A stretch of DNA of 64,000 bases from Oceanicaulis alexandrii DSM 11625 (lineage in GTDB: Bacteria > Pseudomonadota > Alphaproteobacteria > Caulobacterales > Maricaulaceae), in NCBI RefSeq assembly GCF_000420265.1, contig NZ_ATUP01000001.1:1240001-1304000 (forward strand). Direction: 5' to 3'. Shown here piece after piece: positions 1-10,451 of this stretch (its first letter is position 1; every line of letters begins with the position of its first letter). The position numbers and the translations under genes were made by a program. The notes under the pieces are model-generated. The model was given only the letters and a program-made list of their open reading frames with translations. It searched no databases and had not been told where the DNA came from.

Positions 1-423
1 GGCGCGAGCCCCTTGCTCAACAACGTGCCCACCTGGCGCTGCTCAGAACCTGACTCTCTGGCCCATGTCCTCGACAATCTTGAAGAGCTGGTGGTCAAGG
101 AAGTTCACGGCTCGGGCGGATACGGCATGCTGGTCGGGCCAGCGGCGAGCAAGGCTGAAATTGCAGCTTTCAGAGACAAGCTCAAGGCGAACCCTTCAGG
201 CTATATCGCCCAACCGACGCTCGCCTTGTCCACCGTGCCGATCCTGACCGAAGCGGGGCTGGCGCCCCGCCATGTGGATTTGCGCCCCTTTGTGCTGGTC
301 TCGCCGAACGGGGTCGACATCACGCCGGGCGGACTGACGCGCGTGGCCATGCAGGAAGGGTCCCTTGTGGTCAATTCCAGCCAGGGCGGCGGCACAAAAG
401 ACACCTGGATACTGGAGGACTAG
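1..423 (+). CDS. circularly permuted ATP-grasp protein, C-terminal end (partial)
   Basis: The reading frame is open from base 1, so only the last 140 codons are present. The end resembles the circularly permuted ATP-grasp family (DUF404/DUF407, CP_ATPgrasp), including a KEVHGSGGYGMLVGP stretch followed by an APRHVDLRPF segment and a C-terminal GG(L)TRVA element typical of that family. These enzymes are predicted to form amide bonds using ATP, with an unknown substrate. The gene ends 4 bases before the alpha-E gene. In other genomes this pair, with a transglutaminase-like protein and Anbu, forms one operon, which supports the call. The upstream half lies outside the window. Confidence 0.85.
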   Translation, partial: GASPLLNNVPTWRCSEPDSLAHVLDNLEELVVKEVHGSGGYGMLVGPAASKAEIAAFRDKLKANPSGYIAQPTLALSTVPILTEAGLAPRHVDLRPFVLVSPNGVDITPGGLTRVAMQEGSLVVNSSQGGGTKDTWILED

Positions 424-427
424 GCCC

Positions 428-1369
428 ATGCTGGGATCGACCGCAAACGGCCTGTTCTGGATGTTTCGCCAGCTTGAACGCAGCGAAAACACCGCTCGAC
501 TGATCGAGACCGGATTCCGGATGGCGTTGACCCGGCAGGCGTCCGGGCAGAATGAGTGGGCTTCGGTTGTCCGGACCGCAGGGTGCGAGGCTGCGTTTCA
601 AGACCGTCACAACGCCTTCAACGCTGAAAACGTGATCGATTTCCTGCTGCGTGATCCGGGCAATCCCGGCAGCGTTCTGTCGCTCTTCAAGGCTGCGAGA
701 ACCAATGCCCGCTCGGTCCGTACCGCCCTGACGCGCGAAGTCTGGGAAAGCACGAACGAAGCCTGGCTGGCCTTGCAAGAGCTGCTCGCCCAACCAGTGG
801 ACATGAGCGAATTGCCCAATGTTCTGGGCGCCATTCGCAAATCGAGCGCGCTGGTCCGCGGCGCCTGGCACGGCACGGCGCTGAGAAACGACGTGTTCCT
901 GTTCGCCCGGCTGGGCACACGCATCGAGCGTGCAGACAACACCGCCCGGATTCTCGACGTGAAATACTTCGTGCTCCTGCCCTCTTCAGCGGCGGTCGGC
1001 TCGTCGCTGGACAATGTGCAATGGGAGACCATTCTGCGCTCAGCTTCGGCCGCACGCGCGTTCAACCTGCTCTATGGCGGGGAGACGTCGCCTAGCAAGA
1101 TCGCCGAGTTTCTGATCTTCAATCAGCAATTGCCGCGCTCACTTTTGTATTGCTGCTGGGACAGCGTGCGCATTCTCGATGATCTGTCGCGCATGTATGG
1201 CGAGCCCAACACGGCCCAGAGTCTGGCGCGCCCACTGCTTGAGTCTCTTCAGGCCGAAGAGATCAACTCCATCTTCAAAAGCGGTCTCCACGAGTTCCTG
1301 GGCGAGTTCATAAACAAGAACAACGCGATCGGTCGTCAGATTGAAATCGATTTCAGATTTAACGAGTAA
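428..1369 (+). CDS. alpha-E domain protein (DUF403)
   Basis: A 313-residue, mostly helical protein. I chose the ATG at 428 because the family usually begins MLxxTANxLFWMxRxxERxENxAR, which is seen here at residues 1-20; an in-frame start at 365 would overlap the upstream gene. The N-terminal ERSENTARLIE and the central RIERADNTARILDVKY motif are the family hallmarks. Function is not established. It is nearly always encoded beside a circularly permuted ATP-grasp protein and a transglutaminase-like protein, as here, and is thought to belong to a peptide-modifying or peptide-ligating pathway. It is separated from the next gene by 3 bases, so the genes are very likely co-transcribed. Confidence 0.9.
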   Translation: MLGSTANGLFWMFRQLERSENTARLIETGFRMALTRQASGQNEWASVVRTAGCEAAFQDRHNAFNAENVIDFLLRDPGNPGSVLSLFKAARTNARSVRTALTREVWESTNEAWLALQELLAQPVDMSELPNVLGAIRKSSALVRGAWHGTALRNDVFLFARLGTRIERADNTARILDVKYFVLLPSSAAVGSSLDNVQWETILRSASAARAFNLLYGGETSPSKIAEFLIFNQQLPRSLLYCCWDSVRILDDLSRMYGEPNTAQSLARPLLESLQAEEINSIFKSGLHEFLGEFINKNNAIGRQIEIDFRFNE

Positions 1370-1372
1370 CCC

Positions 1373-2173
1373 ATGCGATTGAAGATCAATCATACGACGC
1401 GATACGAATACAGCCGCCCGGTGCCTTACGCCCTGCAGCAGATTCGACTGACCCCGCATTCAGGGCCGACCCAGACCGTGCTCGACTGGTCTCTGGACCT
1501 CGGAGGGGCATCGACAGAAGCGTGTTTTTCAGACCAGCATGGCAATGACGTGCGGCTGCTCAGCGTGGAAAGAAACACGGAATTCGTGGAAATCATCAGC
1601 ACGGGCGAAGTCGAGACGATCAATACTTCGGGCGTGTTCGGACCACATACCGGCCATGTTCCGCTTTGGTATTACCTCACTCAGACCGAGCGGACCCGCC
1701 CCGGTCCGGCCCTGTCGCAACTGATCGCCGACTTCACCCCGTCCGGGACGGACGCGCTGACGCGGTTTCATGACTTGCTGGGCTTTATCGGCGAGCATGT
1801 GGCCTATGATACAAGTTCAACGCATGCAGGCACGACCGCCGAAATCGCGGTCAGCACCGGCAGTGGCGTCTGTCAGGACCACGCCCAGATCTTCATCGCC
1901 GTCGCCCGAGCGCTGGGCTTCCCGGCGCGATATGTCAGCGGCTATTTGCTGATGACGGATCGCACCCAGCAAGAGGCCAGCCACGCCTGGGCGGAAGTGC
2001 ATGTGGACGGGCTGGGCTGGGTTGGATTTGACGTCTCCAACCAGATTTCGCCCGATGACAAATATGTTCGCATCGCGACCGGACTGGATTCCATGGAGGC
2101 CGCGCCCATCGCCGGTTTCGTCTACGGGGGCAGCGAAGAATTCATGATTGTAAGCGTACAGGTTCAGCAGTAA
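1373..2173 (+). CDS. transglutaminase-like (bacterial) cysteine protease family protein
   Basis: A 266-residue protein. The N-terminal third (RLKINHTTRYEYSRPV) is the bacterial transglutaminase-like N-terminal domain. The central part carries the papain-like triad: Cys in SGVCQDHAQ, His in SHAWAEVHV and Asp in GWVGFDVSN. These proteins act as cysteine proteases or amidases; the substrate here is unknown. The position between alpha-E and Anbu matches the conserved Anbu operon. No signal peptide is visible, so the site of action is probably the cytoplasm. Confidence 0.9.
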   Translation: MRLKINHTTRYEYSRPVPYALQQIRLTPHSGPTQTVLDWSLDLGGASTEACFSDQHGNDVRLLSVERNTEFVEIISTGEVETINTSGVFGPHTGHVPLWYYLTQTERTRPGPALSQLIADFTPSGTDALTRFHDLLGFIGEHVAYDTSSTHAGTTAEIAVSTGSGVCQDHAQIFIAVARALGFPARYVSGYLLMTDRTQQEASHAWAEVHVDGLGWVGFDVSNQISPDDKYVRIATGLDSMEAAPIAGFVYGGSEEFMIVSVQVQQ

Positions 2174-2210
2174 CCCAAGTGAGCAATCTCCTCTCAGGAA
2201 CCGAATCAAC

Positions 2211-2942
2211 ATGACCTATTGCGTGGGTATGCGCATCGATAAGGGCCTTGTTTTCATGTCGGACACCCGCACCAACGCGGGCATCGACAACGTCTCGACG
2301 TTCAAGAAGATGTTCGCCTGGTCAACGCCCGGCGAACGGGTCATCGTGATCCAGACAGCGGGCAATCTGGCGACCACGCAAGCCGTCATCAGCCTGCTTG
2401 AAGAGCGGATGAAAGCCCCGGCGGATCGCAATCCGGGCATTCTTGAAGTTCCCACCATGTTTCAGGTCGCGAAACTTGTGGGCGACACGCTCAAGGAAGT
2501 TGTGGCGGCGCAGTCCGGGCAGGGCCCCGTGGCGGATTCCGCCTTCAGCGCGACAATCATTATCGGCGGTCAGATCGCCGGCTCCGAACCGCGCCTCTTT
2601 CTGGTCTACCCGGAAGGCAATTTCATCGAAGCTTCCGATGAGACCCCCTATTTCCAGATTGGCGAAACCAAATACGGCCGCCCGATCCTGCTGCGCGGTT
2701 ACGAGCCTCAGATGGACTTCACCGACACCGTGAAACTGCTCATGCTGTCGTTTGAATCCACGCTGCGCGCCAATCTCTCCGTCGGCATGCCGCTGGATCT
2801 GCTGACCTATGAAGCGGACAGTCTGACCCTGGGTCAGGAACGCCGCATCACCAGCGACGATACATACTTCCAGGCCATCGCAGAAGCCTGGTCGGACTCC
2901 ATCAAGGCTTCCATCAAGGCCTTGCCCGATTACAAATTCTGA
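2211..2942 (+). CDS. Anbu-type proteasome-like peptidase
   Basis: A 243-residue Ntn-hydrolase of the proteasome beta-subunit superfamily. It begins MTYCVGMRIDKGLVFMSDTRTN; the Thr directly after the initiator Met would be the catalytic N-terminal nucleophile. The SDTRTNAG segment and a later LxxGQ-like LTLGQERRI are typical of Anbu (ancestral beta subunit). Family knowledge: Anbu forms open helical or ring-like assemblies, and its true activity is debated. It lies 37 bases after the transglutaminase gene and closes the operon. The 136 bases that follow hold no gene. Confidence 0.9.
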   Translation: MTYCVGMRIDKGLVFMSDTRTNAGIDNVSTFKKMFAWSTPGERVIVIQTAGNLATTQAVISLLEERMKAPADRNPGILEVPTMFQVAKLVGDTLKEVVAAQSGQGPVADSAFSATIIIGGQIAGSEPRLFLVYPEGNFIEASDETPYFQIGETKYGRPILLRGYEPQMDFTDTVKLLMLSFESTLRANLSVGMPLDLLTYEADSLTLGQERRITSDDTYFQAIAEAWSDSIKASIKALPDYKF

Positions 2943-3078
2943 CTCCCTTCAGCGGCCGGGTCGGGACAGGCGCACGCTAAACCGGACAGGGCGCGATGAT
3001 CCCGGCGCCGTGTTGTGAGATCCCTGTCGATCGACTATCGCAAAACCCTCTGGAGCCACGCCGCAAGAGCGATCCCAC

Positions 3079-4011
3079 ATGACCCAATCCGATCTTGATC
3101 TCGCGTCCATTCTTGAAAAGTGCGCGAGCGAAGCCCGAAAGCAGATCGGCCAGGGTCACGTCGCCGACTACATACCCGCCCTTGAGCGTATAAATCCGCA
3201 CCAGTTCGGCATGGCGGTGTGCGGCGTCGACGGGACGGAATGGTCCATTGGGGACAGCGACACGCCATTTTCGATCCAGAGCATCTCCAAGGTCTTCACG
3301 CTTGCGCTCGCCCTTCAGTCACCCGGCGCGGCGGGGGTCTGGGACCGGGTCGGACGCGAGCCCTCCGGCACGGCGTTCAACTCGCTCTTTCAGCTCGAAG
3401 CCGAACAAGGCTTGCCGCGCAATCCCTTCATCAATGCCGGGGCGATCGTGATCACCGATGTGATCACCAGTCATTTCGTCAGCCCCGTACTGCAGATCCT
3501 GGGACTGGTCCGCAAATACGCGAACTGCGAGCAGATCTATATCGATGAAGAGGTGGCGCGGTCCGAAGCGGAAAGCGGGCATCGCAATGCGGCGATCGCG
3601 CACCTGCTGAAAAGCCAGGGCAATCTGGAAGCGAGCGTCGAGGACGTGCTGGCGGCCTATTATCGCCAATGCTCCATCGCCATGAGCTGCCGCGACGTCG
3701 CGCGCGCATTCCTGCCGCTGGCGGCGGGCGGTCAACATCCGCTGACAGGTGAAACCGTGATGCCCGCCCTGCGGGCGAAACGCATCAACTCCCTGCTTCT
3801 GACCTGCGGGCTTTATGACGGGGTCGGAAACTTCGCGTTTCGGGTCGGCATTCCGGCCAAATCGGGGGTCGGCGGCGGCATCGCCGCGGTCATCCCCGGC
3901 CAGTATGCGATCTGCGTGTGGTCGCCCGAGCTTGATGAGCTGGGCAACTCTCTGGCCGGCACCCGCGCGCTCGAAGTGTTCGCGAGCGAAACCAATCTGT
4001 CGGTGTTCTGA
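3079..4011 (+). CDS. glsA: glutaminase
   Basis: A 310-residue protein of the bacterial GlsA family, which hydrolyses glutamine to glutamate and ammonia. The serine-lysine catalytic pair lies in FSIQSISKVF (about residues 63-72); NPFINAGAI, the ExxSG(H)RN-like SEAESGHRNAAIA and the late SGVGGGI glycine loop are all present. Length matches the usual 305-330. It stands alone, 136 bases after Anbu and convergent with the tRNA-Ser gene. It feeds glutamate toward 2-oxoglutarate, which the Suc enzymes encoded further along consume. Confidence 0.95.
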   Translation: MTQSDLDLASILEKCASEARKQIGQGHVADYIPALERINPHQFGMAVCGVDGTEWSIGDSDTPFSIQSISKVFTLALALQSPGAAGVWDRVGREPSGTAFNSLFQLEAEQGLPRNPFINAGAIVITDVITSHFVSPVLQILGLVRKYANCEQIYIDEEVARSEAESGHRNAAIAHLLKSQGNLEASVEDVLAAYYRQCSIAMSCRDVARAFLPLAAGGQHPLTGETVMPALRAKRINSLLLTCGLYDGVGNFAFRVGIPAKSGVGGGIAAVIPGQYAICVWSPELDELGNSLAGTRALEVFASETNLSVF

Positions 4012-4073
4012 AGACCGCGCGCCACTAATAAAGCCCCAACGGGCGACTTATAACTTTTTCGCCACAAGGAAAC

Positions 4074-4163
4074 TGGCGGAGAGAGAGGGATTCGAACCCT
4101 CGGAACGCTTGCGCGCTCAACGGTTTTCGAGACCGCCCCGTTCAACCACTCCGGCACCTCTCC
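4074..4163 (-). tRNA. tRNA-Ser (anticodon CGA)
   Basis: The reverse complement starts GGAGAGG and ends TCTCTCC-G-CCA, giving a 7-bp acceptor stem with one G-U pair and an encoded CCA tail. The anticodon arm reads CGGTCTCGAAAACCG, so the anticodon is CGA, which reads UCG serine codons. A long variable arm (GAGCGCGCAAGCGTTC region) and the GGTTCGAATCC T-arm confirm a class II serine tRNA. Downstream on the minus strand, near 4030-4045, a short GC stem runs into a T-rich stretch and may terminate it. Confidence 0.96.
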
Positions 4164-4283
4164 GAACTCAGGGATGCGCGGTGTCGCAAAGGCTGGGGGT
4201 AAAATCAAGTCTCTTGGGCGCCGGGACCTGAACCCTAAGAGCGCCTGCATGCAGTTTCAGACCCGGCGCAGCGCCTTGCTGCG

Positions 4284-4313
4284 TTGACTCACGCGCCCTC
4301 TTTTGTCTATATC
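4284..4313 (+). promoter_or_regulatory. promoter of rplU-rpmA
   Basis: TTGACTC (4284-4290) and TCTATATC (4306-4313) match the Caulobacter-type housekeeping consensus TTGACGS / GCTANAWC at 6 of 7 and 7 of 8 positions, with 15 bases between them. It also fits a generic TTGACT-18-TATATC sigma-70 promoter. Transcription would start near 4320, leaving a leader of about 135 bases before rplU. Confidence 0.6.
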
Positions 4314-4325
4314 GCGCGCTCTGCT

Positions 4326-4350
4326 CCCGCACGGACCTGTCCGATGCGGG
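4326..4350 (+). other. hairpin at the 5' end of the rplU leader
   Basis: CCCGCA pairs with TGCGGG and the inner CGGAC pairs with GTCCG, with one unpaired A, forming a strong stem a few bases after the predicted transcription start. It is followed by GCTTTGCTTG, not a full T-run. It may stabilise the mRNA or control ribosomal protein synthesis; no named r-protein leader was recognised. Confidence 0.45.
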
Positions 4351-4456
4351 GCTTTGCTTGTGAAACAACGCTGGCTCGCACCAAGAACCGGCGAAGAAAA
4401 AGGGCTCCGGTCTCGCGGCTTTCGCGGATACGGCTCCGAAACAAAGGAACACGATC

Positions 4457-5092
4457 ATGTATGCAGTGATCAAGACCGGCGGTAAGCAATACCGCGTCTC
4501 CGAAGGCGACATCCTGCGCGTCGAGAAACTCAGCGCGGAAACCGGCGATGTCGTCGCGTTTGACGAAGTGCTGATGATTGGCGGCGAAGGCGATTCCCTG
4601 GTCGGCGCGCCGGCCGTGGACGGCGCCTCGGTGACCGCGAACGTGCTGGACATCCGCAAGGACAAGAAGATCAAGGTCTTCAAGAAGCGCCGCCGTCAGA
4701 ACTATCGCCGCACCAAGGGCCACCGCCAGTGGATCGCGGTCATCTCGGTTGCAGAGATCCTGAAGCCGGGCACGAAATCCAAGCTGGACGCCAAGCCGGC
4801 CAAAGTGGCGGCTGACGAAGCGCCCGCTCCGGCCAAGAAAGCGGCTCCGAAAGCTGAGAAAGCTGCGCCGAAAGCCAAGGCTGCGGCCGCCGCTTCCGAC
4901 GACCTGACCCAGCTGACCGGTGTGGGTCCGGCCTACGCCACCAAGCTGAACGAAGCCGGCGTGACCAGCTTCGCCCAGATCGCAGCCTGGACCGACGCCG
5001 AGATCGAGCGCCTTGATGGCGAGATCTCTGGTCTGAAGACCAAAGCAGAAAAAGGCGACTGGGTCGCTGAAGCCAAAGGATTCGCTGGCTAA
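4457..5092 (+). CDS. rplU: 50S ribosomal protein L21 with C-terminal helix-hairpin-helix extension
   Basis: Residues 1-103 are canonical L21 ([14 protein letters not shown] at the start, [16 protein letters not shown] rRNA-binding segment). An Ala/Lys/Pro-rich linker follows (about 110-145), then a 60-residue domain with [17 protein letters not shown], a helix-hairpin-helix fold motif. Total length is 211 against about 103 in E. coli. Similar tails are known on L21 of other Alphaproteobacteria. The start follows AAAGGAAC. It is in operon with rpmA 35 bases downstream; the role of the extension is unknown. Confidence 0.95.
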   Translation: MYAVIKTGGKQYRVSEGDILRVEKLSAETGDVVAFDEVLMIGGEGDSLVGAPAVDGASVTANVLDIRKDKKIKVFKKRRRQNYRRTKGHRQWIAVISVAEILKPGTKSKLDAKPAKVAADEAPAPAKKAAPKAEKAAPKAKAAAAASDDLTQLTGVGPAYATKLNEAGVTSFAQIAAWTDAEIERLDGEISGLKTKAEKGDWVAEAKGFAG

Positions 5093-5127
5093 GCCACGCG
5101 ACAACAGAACCTGAGAAGGAGAGCACC

Positions 5128-5397
5128 ATGGCTCACAAAAAGGCAGGCGGTTCGTCACGTAACGGTCGCGACAGTGAAGGCCGGCGCCTCGGCGTCAAGA
5201 AATCCGGCGGCCAAGCCGTGATTCCGGGCAACATCATCATCCGCCAGCGCGGCACCAAGTATTATCCGGGCGAGAATGTCGGCATGGGCAAGGATCACAC
5301 CCTGTTCGCGCTGACCGAAGGTCGCGTGACCTTCCAGAAGAAAAAGCTCAACCGGACCTTCGTGTCCGTTGCTCCGCTCGCGGACGCAGCTGAATAG
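5128..5397 (+). CDS. rpmA: 50S ribosomal protein L27
   Basis: An 89-residue protein beginning [18 protein letters not shown], the conserved L27 start whose N-terminal tail reaches the peptidyl-transferase centre. [20 protein letters not shown] is the core. A clear GAAGGAGAG ribosome-binding site precedes the ATG. It is the second gene of rplU-rpmA and is followed by an intrinsic terminator. The arrangement upstream of obgE is conserved in most bacteria. Confidence 0.98.
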   Translation: MAHKKAGGSSRNGRDSEGRRLGVKKSGGQAVIPGNIIIRQRGTKYYPGENVGMGKDHTLFALTEGRVTFQKKKLNRTFVSVAPLADAAE

Positions 5398-5462
5398 GGC
5401 GACACCGACCTCGTGATCGCCCATCCCGATGAGGGGCGATCCGGGCCGGACGGCCAAGTTTC

Positions 5463-5494
5463 AAGGGGAGACGGATCGCCGTCTCCCCTTTTTA
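5463..5494 (+). terminator. rho-independent terminator of rplU-rpmA
   Basis: AAGGGGAGAC (5463-5472) pairs perfectly with GTCTCCCCTT (5481-5490); two more G-C pairs close a four-base loop, and a run of Ts follows. It lies 66 bases after the rpmA stop and argues against the longer GTG start (5413) of the next reading frame. Confidence 0.9.
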
Positions 5495-5541
5495 CGTTTG
5501 ACGTCTCTCCCCGCCCAGCATTCGCGCCCGAGGAGGCCGAT

Positions 5542-6129
5542 ATGAGAGACATGCAGCCAGACCCTGAAGAGACGCCCGAGCATGAAGCGGGCGCAGTGAA
5601 CACACCGGCGGCCTTTGCGGACATCCGCACCGAGCGCCTTGTTCTGCGTCCGCTCAAGATCGAAGACGCCGCCTGGGTCGGCCCCGAAAGCGCCCACCCA
5701 GACGTGTGCCGCATGACGAGCCGCATCCCGGCGCAGAACCCGCCTCTGTTCGCGGAGGCGTTCATCCTGATCCTGCGCGCGCGTGAACAGGTCATGGGCG
5801 ACCTTGTGCGCGCTATCTGCGAAGCTGAAACCGGCAGCGCGGTGGGCGTGATCGGCCTGAACCAGCATGATGCGGGTTGGGAGCTGGGTTATTGGCTGAT
5901 GCCCGCCGCCTGGGGGCAGGGCTATGCGACGGAAGCGGCGCAGGGAATGTGCGACTGGGCGACCCGACACGCGCTGACGCCGGTCACCGCCGGACACTTT
6001 GACGACAATCCGGCGTCGGGCCGGGTGCTGGAAAAAATCGGCTTCGCCTATACCGGCGAGACCTTCGACGCCTTCTCTTTCGGCCGCATGGCCACGGGCC
6101 GTGTCCGCCAGATGGAAATGGCGGGCTAG
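5542..6129 (+). CDS. GNAT family N-acetyltransferase (RimJ/RimL-like)
   Basis: A 195-residue protein. The start is set at the ATG 5542 because AGGAGG lies just upstream and the frame's earlier GTG would span the rpmA terminator. After about 30 polar residues comes a RimJ/RimL-type acetyltransferase: TERLVLRPLKIEDA at the N-end, an ELGYWLMPAAWGQGYATEA acetyl-CoA-binding region (motif A), and NPASGRVLEKIGF (motif B). The acceptor is unknown. It sits between rpmA and obgE, 33 bases from obgE. Confidence 0.85.
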   Translation: MRDMQPDPEETPEHEAGAVNTPAAFADIRTERLVLRPLKIEDAAWVGPESAHPDVCRMTSRIPAQNPPLFAEAFILILRAREQVMGDLVRAICEAETGSAVGVIGLNQHDAGWELGYWLMPAAWGQGYATEAAQGMCDWATRHALTPVTAGHFDDNPASGRVLEKIGFAYTGETFDAFSFGRMATGRVRQMEMAG

Positions 6130-8362
<2,233 letters not shown>

Positions 8363-8366
<4 letters not shown>

Positions 8367-8965
8367 GCCGGGCGCTAAAATCCGAACTGCTGCATGACGG
8401 CATGCGCGTCGGGATTTACGGCGGCAGCTTTGATCCCGTTCACAGGGCGCACCGCCATGTGGCGCGCACCGCGCTCAAACGGCTCAATCTGGATCGCGTC
8501 TGGTGGATGGTCAGCCCCGGCAATCCCTTAAAGACCCATGCGCCCGCCAGCCTTGAAACACGCGTCACCGCTGTCGAGCAGGCCATGCCCGAGCCCCGAC
8601 ACGTCATATCGACGCTTGAGGCGCGACTGCACACCCGCACCACGATCGACCTGATCACGCAGTTACAAGCGCGGTATCCGCGGGTGCATTTCGTCTGGAT
8701 CATGGGCGCGGACGGGCTCAGGGACTTTCATCACTGGAAAGACTGGAAGGCCATAGCGCGTCGTATTCCCATCTGCGTGGTCGCCCGCCCGGGCGATGCG
8801 ATCCGGGCGCGTCTCTCCCCCGCAGCGCGGTTTCTGGCGCCCGCCCGCAAGCATGACAATCAGGCGAAAACTCTGGTCCTAGGTAATGCTCCGGGGTGGA
8901 CATACTTAACGGAGCCATTACATCCTGAGGCTTCACGCGTCATGCGTGCAAAAGCTTCATCCTGA
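8363..8965 (+). CDS. nadD: nicotinate-nucleotide adenylyltransferase
   Basis: A 200-residue nucleotidyltransferase that makes nicotinate adenine dinucleotide from NaMN and ATP. GIYGGSFDPVHRAHRH near residue 20 is the nucleotide-binding signature and WIMGADGLRDFHHWKDW is the usual NaMN-binding region. The family motif is HxGH, but here it reads HRAH, with Ala for Gly. A GTG start overlaps the proB stop by four bases (GTGA); an internal ATG at 8402 would also begin just before the conserved part. Confidence 0.93.
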
Positions 8966-8990
8966 CCCGCAGCCGCCACGCCTAGAGACC

Positions 8991-9992
8991 ATGTCGAACG
9001 AGACCCTAGTCGAGGCTGGCGCCTTGGCGTTTTTCAAAGACTTGCAGCCTTCCGCCTCTGATTTTCGCGCGGATGTGCTCGCCGGTCTGCGCAAGCCCCA
9101 GAAGGCGATTTCGCCAAAATACTTCTATGACGCGGCGGGATCGGCGATCTTTGACCGGATCACGCAAGCGCCCGAATACTATCCCACCCGCACCGAGCTG
9201 GCCTTGCTGGAGCGGATCGGCCCGGAGCTGAACGCGCTCGCCGGTTCCGGTGCAGTGGTTCTGGAGCCCGGCGCGGGGTCCAGCGTCAAGATCCGTCAGC
9301 TGCTGGATGCGCTCGACCGTCCTGCAGGCTTCGTCGGCATGGACATATCAGGCGACCATGTCAAAGCCGCCTGCGCCGATATAGCCTCGGACCATCCCGA
9401 CCTCACGGTCGGCGCCGTCTGTCATGACTTCACCCAGACGCTGGACCTGAGCGCGCTGAGCATCCCCGAGGGGCGACGGATCGTCTTCTTCCCCGGCTCC
9501 ACGATCGGCAATTTCGAGCTGATTGACGCGCTCCAGCTGCTCAAGACCCTGCGCGACTGGCTAAGGCCCGGCGACGCCCTGCTGATCGGCGTGGATCTGC
9601 GCAAGGACCCGGCCGTTCTCGAAGCCGCCTATGACGATGCCGGCGGCGCCACCGCGGATTTCAATTTCAATCTGATCCAGCGCATCAATACCGAGCTGGA
9701 CGGCGATATAGACCCGTCTGCGCTGGCTTATCGCGCCTTCTGGAATCCGTACCGCTCGCGGGTGGAGATGTATCTTCAGGCTCTGCGAGACTTGCACTTC
9801 ACTGTGGCCGGAGAGGCTTTCGTGCTGCGTGAACACGAGACCATCCACACGGAAAACTCTCATAAATTCACTGTTGAGACCTTCCAGGACCTTGCGGTCA
9901 AAGCCGGCCTTGTCCCCGCTCATGTGTGGACCGAAAACGGCGCCTGCGCCTTCTCCATTCACTGGCTCGAACGTAGCGGCGAAACGTGCTAG
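8991..9992 (+). CDS. egtD: L-histidine N-alpha-methyltransferase (EgtD)
   Basis: A 333-residue SAM-dependent methyltransferase that trimethylates histidine to hercynine, the first step of ergothioneine synthesis. SPKYFYDAAGSAIFDRIT, PEYYPTRTELALL, the SAM-binding LEPGAGSSVKIR, GMDISGDHV, FFPGSTIGNF and the C-terminal WTENGACAFSIHWLE are family features. The ATG at 8991 fits the family start better than a GTG at 8946 inside nadD. The usual partner egtB is not adjacent. It sits between nadD and rsfS, normally neighbours. Confidence 0.92.
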   Translation: MSNETLVEAGALAFFKDLQPSASDFRADVLAGLRKPQKAISPKYFYDAAGSAIFDRITQAPEYYPTRTELALLERIGPELNALAGSGAVVLEPGAGSSVKIRQLLDALDRPAGFVGMDISGDHVKAACADIASDHPDLTVGAVCHDFTQTLDLSALSIPEGRRIVFFPGSTIGNFELIDALQLLKTLRDWLRPGDALLIGVDLRKDPAVLEAAYDDAGGATADFNFNLIQRINTELDGDIDPSALAYRAFWNPYRSRVEMYLQALRDLHFTVAGEAFVLREHETIHTENSHKFTVETFQDLAVKAGLVPAHVWTENGACAFSIHWLERSGETC

Positions 9993-10037
9993 AGTGCGGA
10001 TTGGTCAATTAAGGGAGCAAGGACTCTGTCCACCGAA

Positions 10038-10427
10038 TTGCACAGCCGCCCCCATGGCGACGCTGACAGCGACTCTGGCGAACTCGCCCAGAGCACGCAG
10101 GATCTTGAAGCGCTGGTGTTGAACGCGCTGGATGATGACAAGGCTGAAGATGTCGTCGCCATCGATCTCACGGGCAAATCCTCCGTCACTGATGTGATGG
10201 TCATCGCCACGGGCCGGTCCAACCGCCATGTGGGCGCGATGGCCGACCATCTGGTCCGCAAACTCAAGGATTCCGGCCATGGCAATGTCGCCATTGAGGG
10301 CCTGAAGACGTGCGACTGGGTGTTGATCGACGCAGGCGACGTCATCGTTCACCTGTTCCGCCCCGAAGTACGCAGCTTCTACGATCTGGAAAAGATGTGG
10401 TCTGTCTCGCCAGACGGGGCGTCTTAA
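10038..10427 (+). CDS. rsfS: ribosome silencing factor RsfS
   Basis: About 129 residues. RsfS binds L14 and blocks subunit joining when growth stops. DLEALVLNALDDDKAEDVVAIDL, VMVIATGRSNRHVGAMADHL, KTCDWVLIDAGDVIVHLF and RSFYDLEKMW are diagnostic. The start is unclear: TTG at 10038 is given, but the ribosome-binding-like AAGG at 10018 is better placed for an in-frame CTG at 10026. It belongs to the nadD-rsfS-rlmH cluster, interrupted here by egtD. Confidence 0.93.
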   Translation: MHSRPHGDADSDSGELAQSTQDLEALVLNALDDDKAEDVVAIDLTGKSSVTDVMVIATGRSNRHVGAMADHLVRKLKDSGHGNVAIEGLKTCDWVLIDAGDVIVHLFRPEVRSFYDLEKMWSVSPDGAS

Positions 10428-10451
10428 TCTCTCCCAATCTGAGAGCGTCCC

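Noticed and set aside
5413-5541. A GTG start at 5413 that would add 43 codons to the acetyltransferase
   Set aside because: The stretch contains the rpmA terminator hairpin and shows no acetyltransferase character; AGGAGG lies before the ATG at 5542.
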